Of a DNA stretch of 60,000 bases, positions 38,820-50,482 are shown in pieces. Within the stretch, counting starts at the first letter, position 1. The number at the start of each line of letters is the position of its first letter. The notes under the pieces are model-generated. The model did no database searches. It was not told the origin of the DNA and saw only the letters and a list, made by a program, of their open reading frames with translations. The DNA is from Takakia lepidozioides (Eukaryota; Streptophyta; Takakiopsida; Takakiales; Takakiaceae), in NCBI GenBank assembly GCA_030704615.1, contig CM060734.1, positions 44,720,042 to 44,780,041 of the forward strand. The letters run 5' to 3'. Position numbers and translations under genes: made by a program.

Positions 38820-41500
38820 TTTAAGCATCTGTCCAATTATTGTTCTTTGTTTCCTTCATTTGTCAATGCATCTTATAGCATGAAATCATAGGAATTGTTA
38901 GATCATGTCATGTTATAGGGAATATACAATGTAGAGTACAAGACATACCCTAGCGATCCAATAGATAAAAAGAAATGATGAAGGATTTTGGGGTGTCAAA
39001 GACAACTGTCCCATCAAATTTCAATTTGACATATCTTCGTAGCTCATAAGCTCGCAGATAACAAAAGACAATGTCGTAGTAGAGAAATAGACAAATGTAG
39101 GTAGTGATAAAAACGTGTGACAAAATTAGTAGACGTCTGTTTCTCAAAACTTATGATCTGATTGCGATGTTACCCCTCTAGTTCCCTATCGTAGCAATGT
39201 TGGAAACTCAAATGTTGGCCATTTGTATGATTAGAAGGGTTACGATTAAGGCCTTATGTTGCCTTATGTTTCATCATTCATAGTGAACAAGTGTCTTTGC
39301 ATTATGATGTGATGTCACAGACATCATGACGTGCATCCTACCGAACTTAAGCGACAACCATTCTTGTAATGGATATTACCCTTCCAAATTTGTTAGTTAT
39401 ATCACCTTCAATACCTCCCACTTTAGCCATATGTTTCAATCAACCTCGAATGATGTTTACACCATCACCGACATCATTTTTAAACCATACTGCTGACCTA
39501 ACATTTGTTATGGGTGACTGGAAAAGATGAGTTTCTGGTTCATAACCTGGAGGCATGTGCTCCTCAATAGTGCATCATGGGCGATCAGAACGTCGCATCG
39601 AACGAGTAACTAGGAGGCCTACAACATTGCTCATCTTAAAACCTCTTCAGAGTAACATTGATTATTGGATAGTCTTTCATCATATTTGCACAATACGACA
39701 AAAATATTAGTCTTTCACCTAATAAATGAACATTACACAAACTCATATAAAGAAACATTATCGTTAAGTAATCTACTTTGAAAAATTATATTGTGGGTAC
39801 AACTAAATTTCCAAATGGCTCATAATGGAAAAAAGGGTTATTTTCTTCCCTCCTCCAAGGGCCTGAATTGTGAGTTGTCACTTCCATATAAGAGAAGAAA
39901 AAAAAACTAAAGTAGATTTTCTTTTGTTAAAATTATTTGGTTGTAACGTCTATTTTAAGGAAAAACCATGGCCTGTTCAATTTCTTGACATGGAAAAAAA
40001 CAAGTGACTCGTCGCATAATAGCTCCGCCTAGTTGAGATACGTAGTAAGGAATATAATTAAAAGCAACAAATACAGGTTTATGGTCCGTCCAATATGCAT
40101 CGGTAATATCAAATATGCAATGTTGGTAAGGTGCATTTGTTCAAATAGAACCATAAATCGTAGTACTTATAATATTTGTGAATTGGAGTTGCATGTGAAA
40201 AGAAGTCATTAATAAGAAAAAAATATTTTTTTTAATAAATTATTGCTTTATAAAATATCCATATTAAAATCTCATGACATAATGTAATTTTTTGATTAAA
40301 AAATAAAATTATATATATATATATATATATATTGCATTCAAATTACATCTATATTTTGATATAGATGATATTATATATAATATATATTATAAGACTAAGA
40401 ACTCTATATCCAATAAAATATAAAATATTACATAGTGAACATAAAACAATAGAAATTATGTAACTTGAGGATGTAAAGGAATCAGAAGGGACCCAAAATC
40501 TGGGAAGAACTTGACTTTGTGGAAAGTGGTAAAAACGTGGATACTAATGCACCAACCTACATTAGTGCTTTAGTGAGCAAGGAAACTGGTCTTGGGCGAC
40601 TCCCCAAAATAACAACAAAACATTCAATCAAAAATGCTAAAGGTAACCAACGCAAGAGAGCAAAAAAAAGATAAAGTCGAACTTAAAGCGTTTAAATTGA
40701 ATATTACTCAGACTGAAAATATATAAAATATATTATCAAAATCGCTGATACGATAAATAGTTGAATGAATTTGATAAAGGATTTACTGGGAAGGTGCATT
40801 CAATGCAGGTTTTATCTAGGAAGTTGTAACATGGATTTACATCTTGGTGAGTGGGATTTGAACCCACTAGCCTGCCCCAACTAATAACTCATGCATGAAC
40901 ACAAGTGGGGAGGTCTACCTCCTACATTAATCCCCCCTTGTGTGCACCCCCGCTTGGTGAGGGGACTAACTTCATCTACACAAAATTCTACATATAACAA
41001 TCTGAATATTAGCCTATCATATAATATTATCGCGTCTACATAGTGCAGCAGAACTCCCAACCAAATCTGATCAAGTTCTAGTAAACAACGCTGGTCTGGT
41101 TTCATGCTAATTAGATCTGATGAAAATCCAGCGCACTACGGTTGTGCGGTTTCATGGTAACTAGATTTGATAAAATTTCAACTTCACAATTTAGCATGTT
41201 GTTTCATGCTAATTGACCTACCTATTAATCCTCCCTAGCGTCCCCACACTCACTTTGTCTACGCCATCCTGCAATGCAATCCACATCAGTTCAGCGAACA
41301 ACTTCGCCTAACATACAACACATTATCCCTGTTCTACCCAAGCGTTGGTTAGTACATATCATTGAAAAATGCGCCAAACACCAAGCATACAACGGTATTG
41401 ACAACTACAGTCAGCACAATTTCATATGTGTACCATAGTGCAGATACATCCTCCAAGTCACTACAACAGCCAACAACACACAAGACAACATAAGAGGTAA
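38820..41500. other. AT-rich intergenic DNA
   Basis: No gene was supported. It contains an (AT)n tract at about 40310-40332. Between 41095 and 41230 there are three imperfect copies of GTTTCATG-x-TAA-TT-type text. Open frames here are short and have no motifs. Confidence 0.35.
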
Positions 41501-41529
41501 AAATCTAAGCAAGTGAAACGCACATGTAC

Positions 41530-41802
41530 TCATAGAGGGCTATGGTGTTTGACATAACACTTGCCTAAACACATTGACACATCCCCACACATGGCACAAA
41601 AGTACCTCTGCCGAACACCACACTGGATACATTTCCTCCTCTTAGATGACTTGCTTGAATAGTGAAGGCCCCTTGGGTTTGGAACTACTTCCCCTTCCAA
41701 ACTTGTTCTCATGGGACCAACCCATCCAACAATGAGATCATCTGTCACTTCAAGGTTGAACAACGTCAAATGAGATCGTGGCTTCTTACCCTTGCATTTC
41801 AT
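41530..41802 (-). pseudogene. piggyBac-type transposase C-terminal zinc domain fragment
   Basis: The minus strand encodes 90 residues ending with KRRKCIQCGVRQRYFCAMCGD, then MCLGKCYVKHH. This C-x2-C ... C-x2-C ... C-x3-C-x3-H-like arrangement is that of the Cys-rich C-terminal domain of piggyBac-like transposases (DDE_Tnp_1_7 family), which binds the element ends. The catalytic domain is not seen upstream (41803 onwards is another gene fragment). Confidence 0.6.
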
Positions 41803-41827
41803 GTAAGCCTAATACAATAAGTATGCT

Positions 41828-42145
41828 TTGAGCACGGGGTGTTTTGTTGGAGGCATTGGCTACGAAATGAGCCTCTTCTTTGCATCTTTGTGCTGCAGAG
41901 TTTTTTCTTCCGATATAAACCCCATACCAGTATATCTAATATTGGAGCTCAAAACTAGGGAGATCGATACTGCGTACCTGGATATGTCTTCGGAGGATTC
42001 TGTACAGAAAGCAATTAAGAGAATAATCGCCAAAGCAGGAAGTATCGATATTTTCGTACACAATGCTCAAGATCCTGAATATGCACTCCAAGATCCCCAA
42101 AACAATAAACCCGCCACATTTCAATGTTACTCTCAATATTCCTAA
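41828..42145 (+). pseudogene. Short-chain dehydrogenase/reductase fragment
   Basis: The frame reads STGCFVGGIGYEMSLFFASLCCRVFSSDIN, then LKTREIDTAYLDMSSEDSVQKAI and AKAGSIDIFVHNAQ. These are the Rossmann start (TGC-x-x-GGIG), the D-x-S strand and the NNAG block of an SDR. The best fit is the plant 1-acyl-dihydroxyacetone-phosphate-reductase-like group, from memory. The NNAG block is HNAQ and the sequence then loses similarity. The Tyr-x3-Lys active site is missing, so this is a 5' fragment. Confidence 0.65.
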
Positions 42146-42374
42146 TATATATATGACTGTGCAAATGCAAATGGTGCATAGGTACCTTCACAATGGAACC
42201 CAACACCCGAAATTCAGCCATGCTTTGGCCATGATATAGTTGTCCACGAAGCCCATGAAATTGTAGTTGTTTTATCATGTAGTATTGTGATGTTGTCTTC
42301 AGTCATGTCTACAGCAGTCAAGGCCGCATTGTTCATTGGTTTAGACAAACAAGAATGAGATCGACGTATAAATT

Positions 42375-42625
42375 ATGCTAACAATGCTAGCATCCAAAAT
42401 GAAACATGGTGCCGAAATCGGTTCAACGCTTGGAGGTATCATGAGCAGATGGATACTACTCTTGATATTGAATACAATGTCATTTCTTTGGAAAAACTTG
42501 GACACATCTTTAACAAAAAAATTCTTGATGGTTTGGAAAGAAAATGGTAAGAGATACCCTTGTGATAGCATTATGAATCTTTATTGTTTTACAACCGAAT
42601 ACTTATTCAACATCAAGAAAGAATA
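42375..42625 (+). pseudogene. Crypton/DUF3504-like recombinase N-terminal fragment
   Basis: One frame reads NASIQNETWCRNRFNAWRYHE and LDIEYNVISLEKLGHIFNKK up to a TAA. A second frame, overlapping it, reads FLMVWKENGKRYPCDSIMNLYCFTTEYLF. Together they follow the pattern of the N-terminal domain of Crypton-derived tyrosine recombinases (T-x-W ... F-x-x-W ... L-x-x-F-x-x-E-x-R-K-x-x-G-x-x-Y-x-x-x-S-L-x-x-L). A frameshift at about 42530 breaks it and no catalytic domain follows. Confidence 0.45.
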
Positions 42626-43983
42626 GACGTTTTACAGAACGGAGTAGAAGAGCAAAGGTTAACATTCAACGTCATCTTTTTTTCTTGAGAACAAACACTA
42701 GAAAATCATAAGATGCTGCTGCAAATAAGGAACGTAGGAATGTATATGGGATTAGTCGTGAGGGTGAGATAAAGATATTGACTCATCTTCTCTGTCACGT
42801 TACCCGCCCCTAAGACATTCAAAAGTGATTTATCTTCTACTGTTTCATTGTGTTTATCATTGTCATTGTTGTCATTGTCAATGTTTATTATTGTGTTTAC
42901 CATCCGTGGGGTTATTTTGCTATACCATCTGCTACTTAGTGACTTTGTACTTGGCACTAATGATGGTGAAATATGTTAGTGATATTGATGCCATTATAAT
43001 TTTTCATAACTGCTAATATCTATTATAATCATGCATGTAGTAAACCTAACAACACAATTAACCCTAATGTATTGTAGGTCAAGACTCGCATGCATCCTAT
43101 GTGTTTGTTATAACTATATCGAATTTTATATTTCATCTTTATGTGTATGTGTTCACATTTTCCACTTATGAAGTTCTCACTTTTTCAAACCTATCATTTG
43201 GCTTATCAACATCCAAGCGTACTATGATTTATATTATTATCATGTTGTACGAAACTCTACGATACACCACAAAAATCACTCAACATTCAATATTCGATCT
43301 TCAAATAGCTATCAATTTTCAAGTGACACATTTTGGACAAATTTTTGAGTACTTTTATTGGACCAATACACTTATATTTCTTGTTGTGAATTTATAATAT
43401 CTCATATTGATCATATGTTCTTGTCAATCCAAATTATGTTCACAAGTTGTCCATTTGCAAATATTTCAGAATCCAGATCCTGTAGTCAAGTAGTATTTTT
43501 TTTAAAATACTATCTAGTTGTTCTTGAAGTTGTATCACAACTATCATCGTTCACTTTCTTTGGACTTATCACTATTTCAATGTATCTCATTAATTTCATT
43601 AATCTTGATCTTATCTTCTGATATATTATATCTTTATTATCTTATTTTCTGAGTTTCAAACCATTGACTAAAATTATATATCTTTTGATGAAATATATAT
43701 ATTATGAATTCTTGTCATAAAGTATGACATCTAAAATTTGTGTATACCAATTAATAATTCATAAAAAAACCAACACAAGCTATAAAATTTATAGGTCTTA
43801 TTTCAAAATAATATTGTTGAGCAATATATAGTTATTTGCCAATATTTCATATAGAATTATTATCATAACCATATGTGACATGGTCAAACTATCTTATGAA
43901 ATGAGGAATATGTTTTAGTCCAACATAAGAGATGCTTGGGATCCGAATTGTATTGAAATTTTGATTATATCTCTCATGTAAAA

Positions 43984-44817
43984 TTGCTAATGAATCAATA
44001 TTGTGCACACACAACTTTGAGACTTCTACTTGACATTAATACAAAACAAACTCTATGTGCAAAACCGTTGAAATTATTGGAGGAATCCAAATTGAAAGAT
44101 TTCAAGTCTCCAAGATGGAGAGCCGAACTTAAACTTGTGGCCGCACCACCTTACATAAGAGTTTGGTTACCAATATTGCCAGAGAGAATTATGAGAGAAT
44201 ACAATGAGATATTTCATCATAGACCAAATTTGATTAGACCATGGGCATCAATTTTGGAGTCTATCTATGGAGCCATCACTCATCAATTTGATAGCATATT
44301 TTCAGTAGAAGGAAGAAATGGAGCTAAACTGATTGTATACCAAAACCGTGATGTTAGAGAGTTGAATGTGTTTTGGCCATTATTTTACTTTGGTCAAGGT
44401 GAGAAACAACACATATTATACATGTTGAAGTTGGACTACTTGGAAACAAGGTGGGCAACGGTGAACCCAACTTATGCAACATCGTCATGTTCATTGAAGG
44501 ACCACAAATGTACTTATTTTTTGGAAAATTGTGATTATGAATATCACCGAAGAAAACGATGGGATTGTCGGTGTTATAGAATTAAATCATGTGGGTGTCA
44601 CTGCCATAACCGACAACCATGCAATTGTCATTGTCACAATATACAAGTATGTGAATGTCATTGTCACAAGGTTCAATGTTGTACTTGTCATAATTTAGAA
44701 GGCAATGGGTCAAGTTGTCAAAGACGGGAATGTCATATTTGTCATAGCACACGAATTGTAAAAAATTCTTTGTTCAAGGGAAATGGTATTTGTAATGTAA
44801 ATAACGTAAATTTATAA
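43984..44817 (+). CDS. Unrecognised protein with C-terminal Cys/His decapeptide repeats
   Basis: This ORF has 277 codons with no intron needed. Residues 1-165 look globular (SPRWRAELKLVAAPPYIRVW, then FSVEGRNGAKLIVYQNRDVR, then FWPLFYFGQGEKQHILYMLK). Residues 169-257 are Cys/His-rich. A 10-residue repeat of the form C-x-C-H-C-H-[NK]-x-Q-x occurs three times (203-232; 44590-44679) and half a time more (233-237). It is preceded by a weaker copy, DCRCYRIKSC. Twenty or so Cys and many His suggest metal binding. No signal peptide or membrane segment is seen. The start could be the second ATG three codons in. Neighbouring genes are fragments, and the ORF lies in AT-rich DNA. I do not recognise the family; no function is assigned. 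Confidence 0.55.
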   Translation: MLMNQYCAHTTLRLLLDINTKQTLCAKPLKLLEESKLKDFKSPRWRAELKLVAAPPYIRVWLPILPERIMREYNEIFHHRPNLIRPWASILESIYGAITHQFDSIFSVEGRNGAKLIVYQNRDVRELNVFWPLFYFGQGEKQHILYMLKLDYLETRWATVNPTYATSSCSLKDHKCTYFLENCDYEYHRRKRWDCRCYRIKSCGCHCHNRQPCNCHCHNIQVCECHCHKVQCCTCHNLEGNGSSCQRRECHICHSTRIVKNSLFKGNGICNVNNVNL

Positions 44818-44819
44818 AG

Positions 44820-46250
44820 TGATTTTTTATGTCAATATGTACTAGTATGTTTTGAATGATAATATTGCATGCATCCGTATTTATATCAACGTATGATTGA
44901 TATAAATACTTAGATTTTACATAAAATAATAATTATAGCAACCACCAAGTTTAAGATTTAAGCATTTGAATATGTGTACCTATATTGTTTTCAAGTTGTG
45001 AAATGAAAATTTGAAATAAAAATACGAAATAATATAAAAAATCAAAGCTTTTCCAAAATCCACAAAACATTATAAAATTACATCCACGGTGACCTTGTGC
45101 TTAGTGACGTTCTAAATGTAAATACAATATGAATACGATTGCGTTCTTGTCTTGGGCCCGATTAGTCTTATAGCTAATAATTTTCTCTATTAGTGCAACA
45201 TACCCAACAATTTGGGTAATTATGAGAACATTATAGTTCTAAAAAGATTGAGTGATGTTTGGGTCTCTTTAGATGAACAAAGTAAGTAGGTAATGGGGCA
45301 CTTGCAATTAGGCACACATTAGTTAGTGATCAATTTACTAACTATGGGGGAATAAAGGCCCCACCTATAGTTAACTTATAATTAGCAGTCGTTAAAATTA
45401 TGGTGTCACTAAGCTGGCCCTGCTGCATATTGGTTGTTAGTTAGCAGGTCATAACCAGCTGTTATAGCACCTGTTAGCTAACAAGGCTGCGAAGCAAAGG
45501 TCACGTATTTAAATGGTAACAAATTGTTGCATAAAAAAATTTGTTGCATCTACCCAAAATGTTTGTCAGTCTCCCCTCTTTTCTCTCCCAATGCGGATTT
45601 GGTAGATTGACGACTCTTGAACTCATCATCGGTTCATGTTAGAACGGGATGATAGTCCATTGTGAATTATGTATTATTTCCTTCTGGCAGTATGTCTATC
45701 TATATTCTCTTGTTCTTGCCCTGGGTTAATTCATTATAGTGCATTGATCACAAAAGAAATTGCCAAAGCAAGCGAACTTATAGCCGTCTGAAGGGACTAC
45801 TGCCTTCCAATGGAAAGATGGACACCTTTATGACATCCAACAAATATATGTGCTTTTGAACACACAACCACTAATGAAATGGTATTTTTTTCTTAAAAAA
45901 ATGGTATCATGCCCTAACCATATATGGTCACATGTGTATTAAGAAGGAGGGTACATAAGTTCAGCTGCAGTCAATTGTATTCTATAGGAGTACATTGTCA
46001 TTTGATTTGTTAAACTTGTAATTGGGTTGTCAACAACTATCTATAAACCCATGGCAATTTTGTATCCCTACAAAAACCATTTTGTGATGTTACAAGATAG
46101 TAAGATGGACTTGAGCAATAAAATATGGACAAAACTCCACATAAATAGTTTGGCATATTACGATATAATGTTGTTTTTAGGACTAGTTCATATGATTACA
46201 CAGATAGAAAAGCCGAGTCAAATTAAGAAACTCATGTAATTTTCAAAGAA
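44820..46250. other. AT-rich intergenic DNA
   Basis: No gene or repeat was supported. A small motif-free open frame at 46027-46239 is probably chance. Confidence 0.3.
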
Positions 46251-46274
46251 CTGTTTTAGAATGATGTAGAGAGT

Positions 46275-46940
46275 GGGGCCTCTGGATACATAGGGGATTG
46301 CACTTGGAGATAGATGACACTGGACACTTGGGCCAACGGCACCGGCTACACTAGAGGTCGCACTTGGGCCTCGACATAGGAGACGCACTGGGATACATAG
46401 GGGATTGCACTTGGGCTTAGATGACACTGGACACTTGGGCCAACGGCACAGGCTACCCTAGTTGAACCTATGAAGGAAGCCAATTTGTTTGTTTTGTTTA
46501 TTTTGTCACGTTGAGATGTCCTGAACCAGTGCTAGTGCTTGGTACCGTTGGAAAGCCCTCGATGAGGAGGGGTGCAATGACCTGGTCTCATGATTTTTGG
46601 ACGTGCGGTGTGGGAGATACGGAATTTCAAGTACTTTTGGTTGCTGGAAATTCACGAAAAATAGCGAAAATGACAAAGTGGGCATTCCTGGGACAATGGT
46701 TGGAGCCTCGACGGGAGAGATATCAAGGGAAACGTCTCCGGTTCGAATCTGGTCGTAGGCTCTGTGGAAAAAAACTGTCTTAGATGACATTGGACACTTG
46801 GGCCAACGACAAATGCTACCCTAGAGGTTGCATTTGGGCCTTGACATAGGAGACGCACTTTGATACATAGGGGATTGCACTTGGACTTAGATGACACTAG
46901 ACACTTGGGCCAACGGCACATGCTACCCTAGTTGAACTAT
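46275..46940. repeat. Tandem/direct repeats around a tRNA-like sequence
   Basis: GATACATAGGGGATTGCACTTGG occurs at about 46282, 46393 and 46861. A longer block (TAGATGACACTGGACACTTGG to CTACCCTAGTTGAAC) occurs at 46303-46462 and again at 46779-46936. Between the two blocks is about 316 bp that ends in GGTTCGAATCTGG (46739-46751), a perfect tRNA B-box core, followed by a short A run. It may be a SINE or a larger duplication unit. Confidence 0.65.
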
Positions 46941-47319
46941 AAGAAGGAACGAAGGAAAAAAGACTCTTGCCGAAACACAGGTAACTTATGGTGTCCTTAA
47001 CCCTTAAACGACTAGCACTATTTTGGTGGTCCCACTAAAAATAGTGCATGCCCTCATGGATAAGAGTGTAACTTTTTACCCCCAATCATCCATGGGGATG
47101 AACCTTTTTAATTTTTTTCCCTTCAATAATTCGAATAAAGTCTTAACCGGCTTCCTCCCCATTCTTAAAAAAAAAGAAAAACACCCAAAAATATTATTAG
47201 TGCCAAAAGGCAAAACAACGCATAAAATGGAGAACACTAGGAATAATGTATGAGCAGACGTGTGATTTCTATGATCTCTAACAGGACGAACGGTAGGCTA
47301 GTTTCCGGCTTGTCATATC

Positions 47320-47665
47320 TTTCCCAGCCCCAATCGCAAATTGGAACGTGGTTACACACTAGTGATGGGGTGACATGGAAAGGGGTGTCACGCCACTTGG
47401 TGTAACTCCTACTTAGAGTCGTCTGGTTTGAAATTTGACTAAGTCCAAATTTGGCTAAATATATAATTATTATGAGGAGTTATACAATGGAGTGACATGA
47501 ATCATAGAAGCCACACTGGGGTAACACTACCACCCATCATAATCGAACCCTGCACCTCATCGCCTCCATTACCATCACCTTACCAATAGGCTATTTATTA
47601 CTCTGACAAATTCTTGCATTCTAAAGTATACTAGGGCTTCGAGTTGCTCCGCACTACTAGCGACG
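47320..47665 (-). repeat. SINE-like dispersed repeat, copy B
   Basis: On the minus strand TAGCCTATTGGTAAGGTGATGG resembles a tRNA A box, and GGGTTCGATTATG, about 30 nt later, a B box. The downstream body matches copy A at 11905-12360, including the hairpin at 47370-47391 (GTGACA/TGTCAC) and CACTTGGTGTAACTCC. About 80 nt upstream of the A box are also shared, so the tRNA-like part is not at the very end of the repeat. Confidence 0.6.
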
Positions 47666-47699
47666 AATTCTGAGAACTCCGTTCAATTTTTCACAAAAA

Positions 47700-48300
47700 A
47701 GGGGTGGGTCATCCCCACTGTGTTACATGCAGAGATCCCGTGTTTTGTTTTTTTCTGGAAGAAAAATGGTGGATCTGCATTTCAATGTTCAATTTTCACA
47801 AGCCGCATCAATCAATATCAACATACCCAAATACCCTTCCATTCACTATATGAACTTTCAAGCATCCACTGTGGGATTGGATTTTGGTGGGTTAACGCTA
47901 GCTTTTGACAATATTCATGTAAGTTCATCAAGGGCTCCATCCAAAGCCACACCACGAGAAACAACAAACATGTCCAAATTCAAGATGCTGAAATTTTGTG
48001 CACAGGGCTGCCCCTCTCATCAAGCTCATTAAAATTCGTATTCACTTCCATTTTCAAGCTTTGGAGAAGCTCTACCACCCAAACCCAGAATTAGGACAAC
48101 ACTCTGATTTCCATCCACTGTCACCAGAATTAGTAAAAAATCACCCTTTCAGTCAAGTGCAATTGTGGGCTGACTTCCTACCTATGCCGGGTAGACCCCA
48201 CTATCAGGAAATGGTGGATGGTATGAGTAGATACACAGATCAATGAATGAAGCAAGACACTAGCATCTTTCCAAGAAAACATCCTTTCACAAGTAATCAC
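47700..48300. other. Stretch with open frames but no recognised gene
   Basis: Plus-strand open frames at 47727-48032 and 47998-48246 have no known motif. They may be remains of a gene or chance. Confidence 0.2.
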
Positions 48301-48320
48301 CACAAGAACAAATCTCATCT

Positions 48321-50450
48321 TCAAAGTGGTGGAAAGTAGTTAGCGTCCCATACAACAATTGCTCGGCCAACAATCTTTGAGATGAATTTGGTGGAGGTGT
48401 GGCAGTCTCCACACACTCGAAGATTCTTGATGAGTCGTGCTGAGCAGCCCAAAACCAATGGCCAGCTTCTTACTGTGGTGGCTAAGAGAAAATTCCTTTC
48501 CTCCACATCATGCAATAAAAAAAAGTCGTGGCATCCTGTTCATCCCACTTGAGGATAGATGTTGCCACACATTCAGCCATCTCCACATTGCCATGGATTC
48601 TGCAGGCACCAAGCAAGGCCTTCCACACCACAACATCTGGATTGATTGGCATTTTATTAATCAGGTCCACTGCCTCATCTAGTTGGCCCGCATGTCCAAG
48701 AAGGTCCACCATGCAGCCAAAGTGCTTTACTATCAGATTGATACCATGATCTTCACTCAGGGATCGAAGTAGCATCTTCCTTCATTCAGTAGGTCAGTGT
48801 GGCTGCACGCAGAGAGAGCAAAAGATGCGGAAGCATTCAACATAATGCCTCAACGATCTTGATCACGTGGAATATAATGTTGGCAGGATTTACCAAGCAT
48901 GGGTGTGCAACCATGCACCTCTTTGCCCTTTTCCAGGGCTGCCAAGCTTGCACACGCACTGCAAACGCACACAAACGTGATGTGGTCGCGGTTCACCCCT
49001 TCCCCCATCATTTGCTCATGAATAGGTCTCCAAGTCCTCCATCCCACGCCCTGTTGTGCATATCCTGCAAGCATCACATTCCACGACAACAACGTTCAGC
49101 CATATTGTTGAACACTCCCTCTGCATCCTCAATGCTCCCACATTTGGCAGTGTTATGGGCTCACCACTCAACCTGTTCAAGGCAGTTTCTTCACCGCCAC
49201 CAAAGCCAAACACAATAGGCTCATGTCTAGGGCAGTGTTCAGGATCACACCTGCAGTTCCAGCTTTGGCGATGCAACCATGCACCTCTTTGCCCTTTTCC
49301 AGGGCTGCCAGGCTTGCACACGCATTGCAAACGCACACAAATGTGATGTGGTCGGGCTTCACCCCTTCCCCCATCATTTGCTCATAGGTCTCCAAAGCCT
49401 CCATCCCACGCCCCTGCTGTGCATACCCTGCAAGCATCGCGTTCCACGACACCACATCTTGTTTAGCCATTTGAAAACTCCCTTCGCATCCTTCATGCAC
49501 CCACATTTGGCATACATGTCCACCAAGGCAGTGTTCAGGATGACATCTGGTACAAATCCAGCTTTGACAATGTCACCATGGACCTCTTTCCCCTTTTCCA
49601 GAGCTCCTAGGCTTGCACACGCATTGCAAACACAAACAAATGTGTTGCGGTTGGGCTTCACCCCTTCGCACATCAATTGCTCATAGGTCTCCAAAGCCTC
49701 CATCCCGCATCCTTGCTGTGCGTATCCTGCAATCATCGCACTCCACGACACCACATCTCATTCAACCATACTGTCGAACACTCGATGCACTCACATTTGA
49801 CATACATGTCCAGCAGGGCAGTGTTCAGAATGACATCGGGTACAATTCCAGATTTGACGATGTCACCATGAACCTCTTTGCACCTTTCTAAGGCTGCCGG
49901 GCTTGCACATGCATTGCCAATGCAAACAAACGTTATGCGGTTGGGCTTCACCCCTTCGCACATCATTTGCTCAGAGGTCTCCAAAGCCTCCATCCCGCGC
50001 CCTTGCTGTGCATATCCTGCAATCATCGCACTCCACGACACCACATCTCATTCAGCCATACTGTCAAACACTCCCTTCATACATGTCCATGAGGGTATTG
50101 TTCAGAAGGACACTTGGTACACTTGCAGCTCTGACAATGTCGCCATGGACCTCTTTCGCCCTTTTCCAAAGCTGCTAGGCTTGCACACGCATCGCAAATG
50201 CACACAAATGTGATGTGGTCGGGCTTCACCCCTTCCCCCATCATTTGATCATACATCTCCAAAGCCTTCATACCACGTTCTTGCTGTGCATACCCTGCAA
50301 GCATCGTCTTCCATGACACCACATCTCGTTCAGTCATAGTGTTGAAAACTCCCTTCGCGTCCTTAATGCACCCACATTTGGCATACATGTCCACCAGGGC
50401 AATGTTCAAAATGACATCTGGTACAATTCCAGCTTTGACGACGTCACCAT
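48321..50450 (-). pseudogene. PPR-E-DYW protein pseudogene with duplicated modules
   Basis: On the minus strand five to six copies of a ~310-bp PLS module follow one another: ALVDMYAKCGCIKDAKGVF, RDVVSWKTMLAGYAQQERGM, EALETYEQMMGEGVKPDHITF, CACASLAALEKGKEVHG. An E region follows (FGCMVDLLGHAGQLDEAVDLI, DVVVWKALLGACRIHGNVEMAE), then the end of a DYW deaminase domain (HDVEERNFLL, LRVCGDCHTSTKFISKIVGR). Such proteins bind organelle transcripts and edit C to U. Each module has stops or shifts, and the DYW domain has lost its middle. The final residues (FPPL) do not form DYW. The 5' end is cut by the LTR at 50.48 kb. Confidence 0.85.
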
Positions 50451-50482
50451 GGACGTCTTACCCCTTTTCAAGAGAATAGTCA

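Noticed and set aside
41095-41230. Three short GTTTCATG-type repeats as a regulatory array
   Set aside because: They are imperfect and next to no supported gene; mentioned only as part of the AT-rich stretch.
46739-46751. Possible tRNA gene around the B box
   Set aside because: No cloverleaf or acceptor stem can be drawn; only the B-box core fits, so it is listed as a SINE-like sequence.
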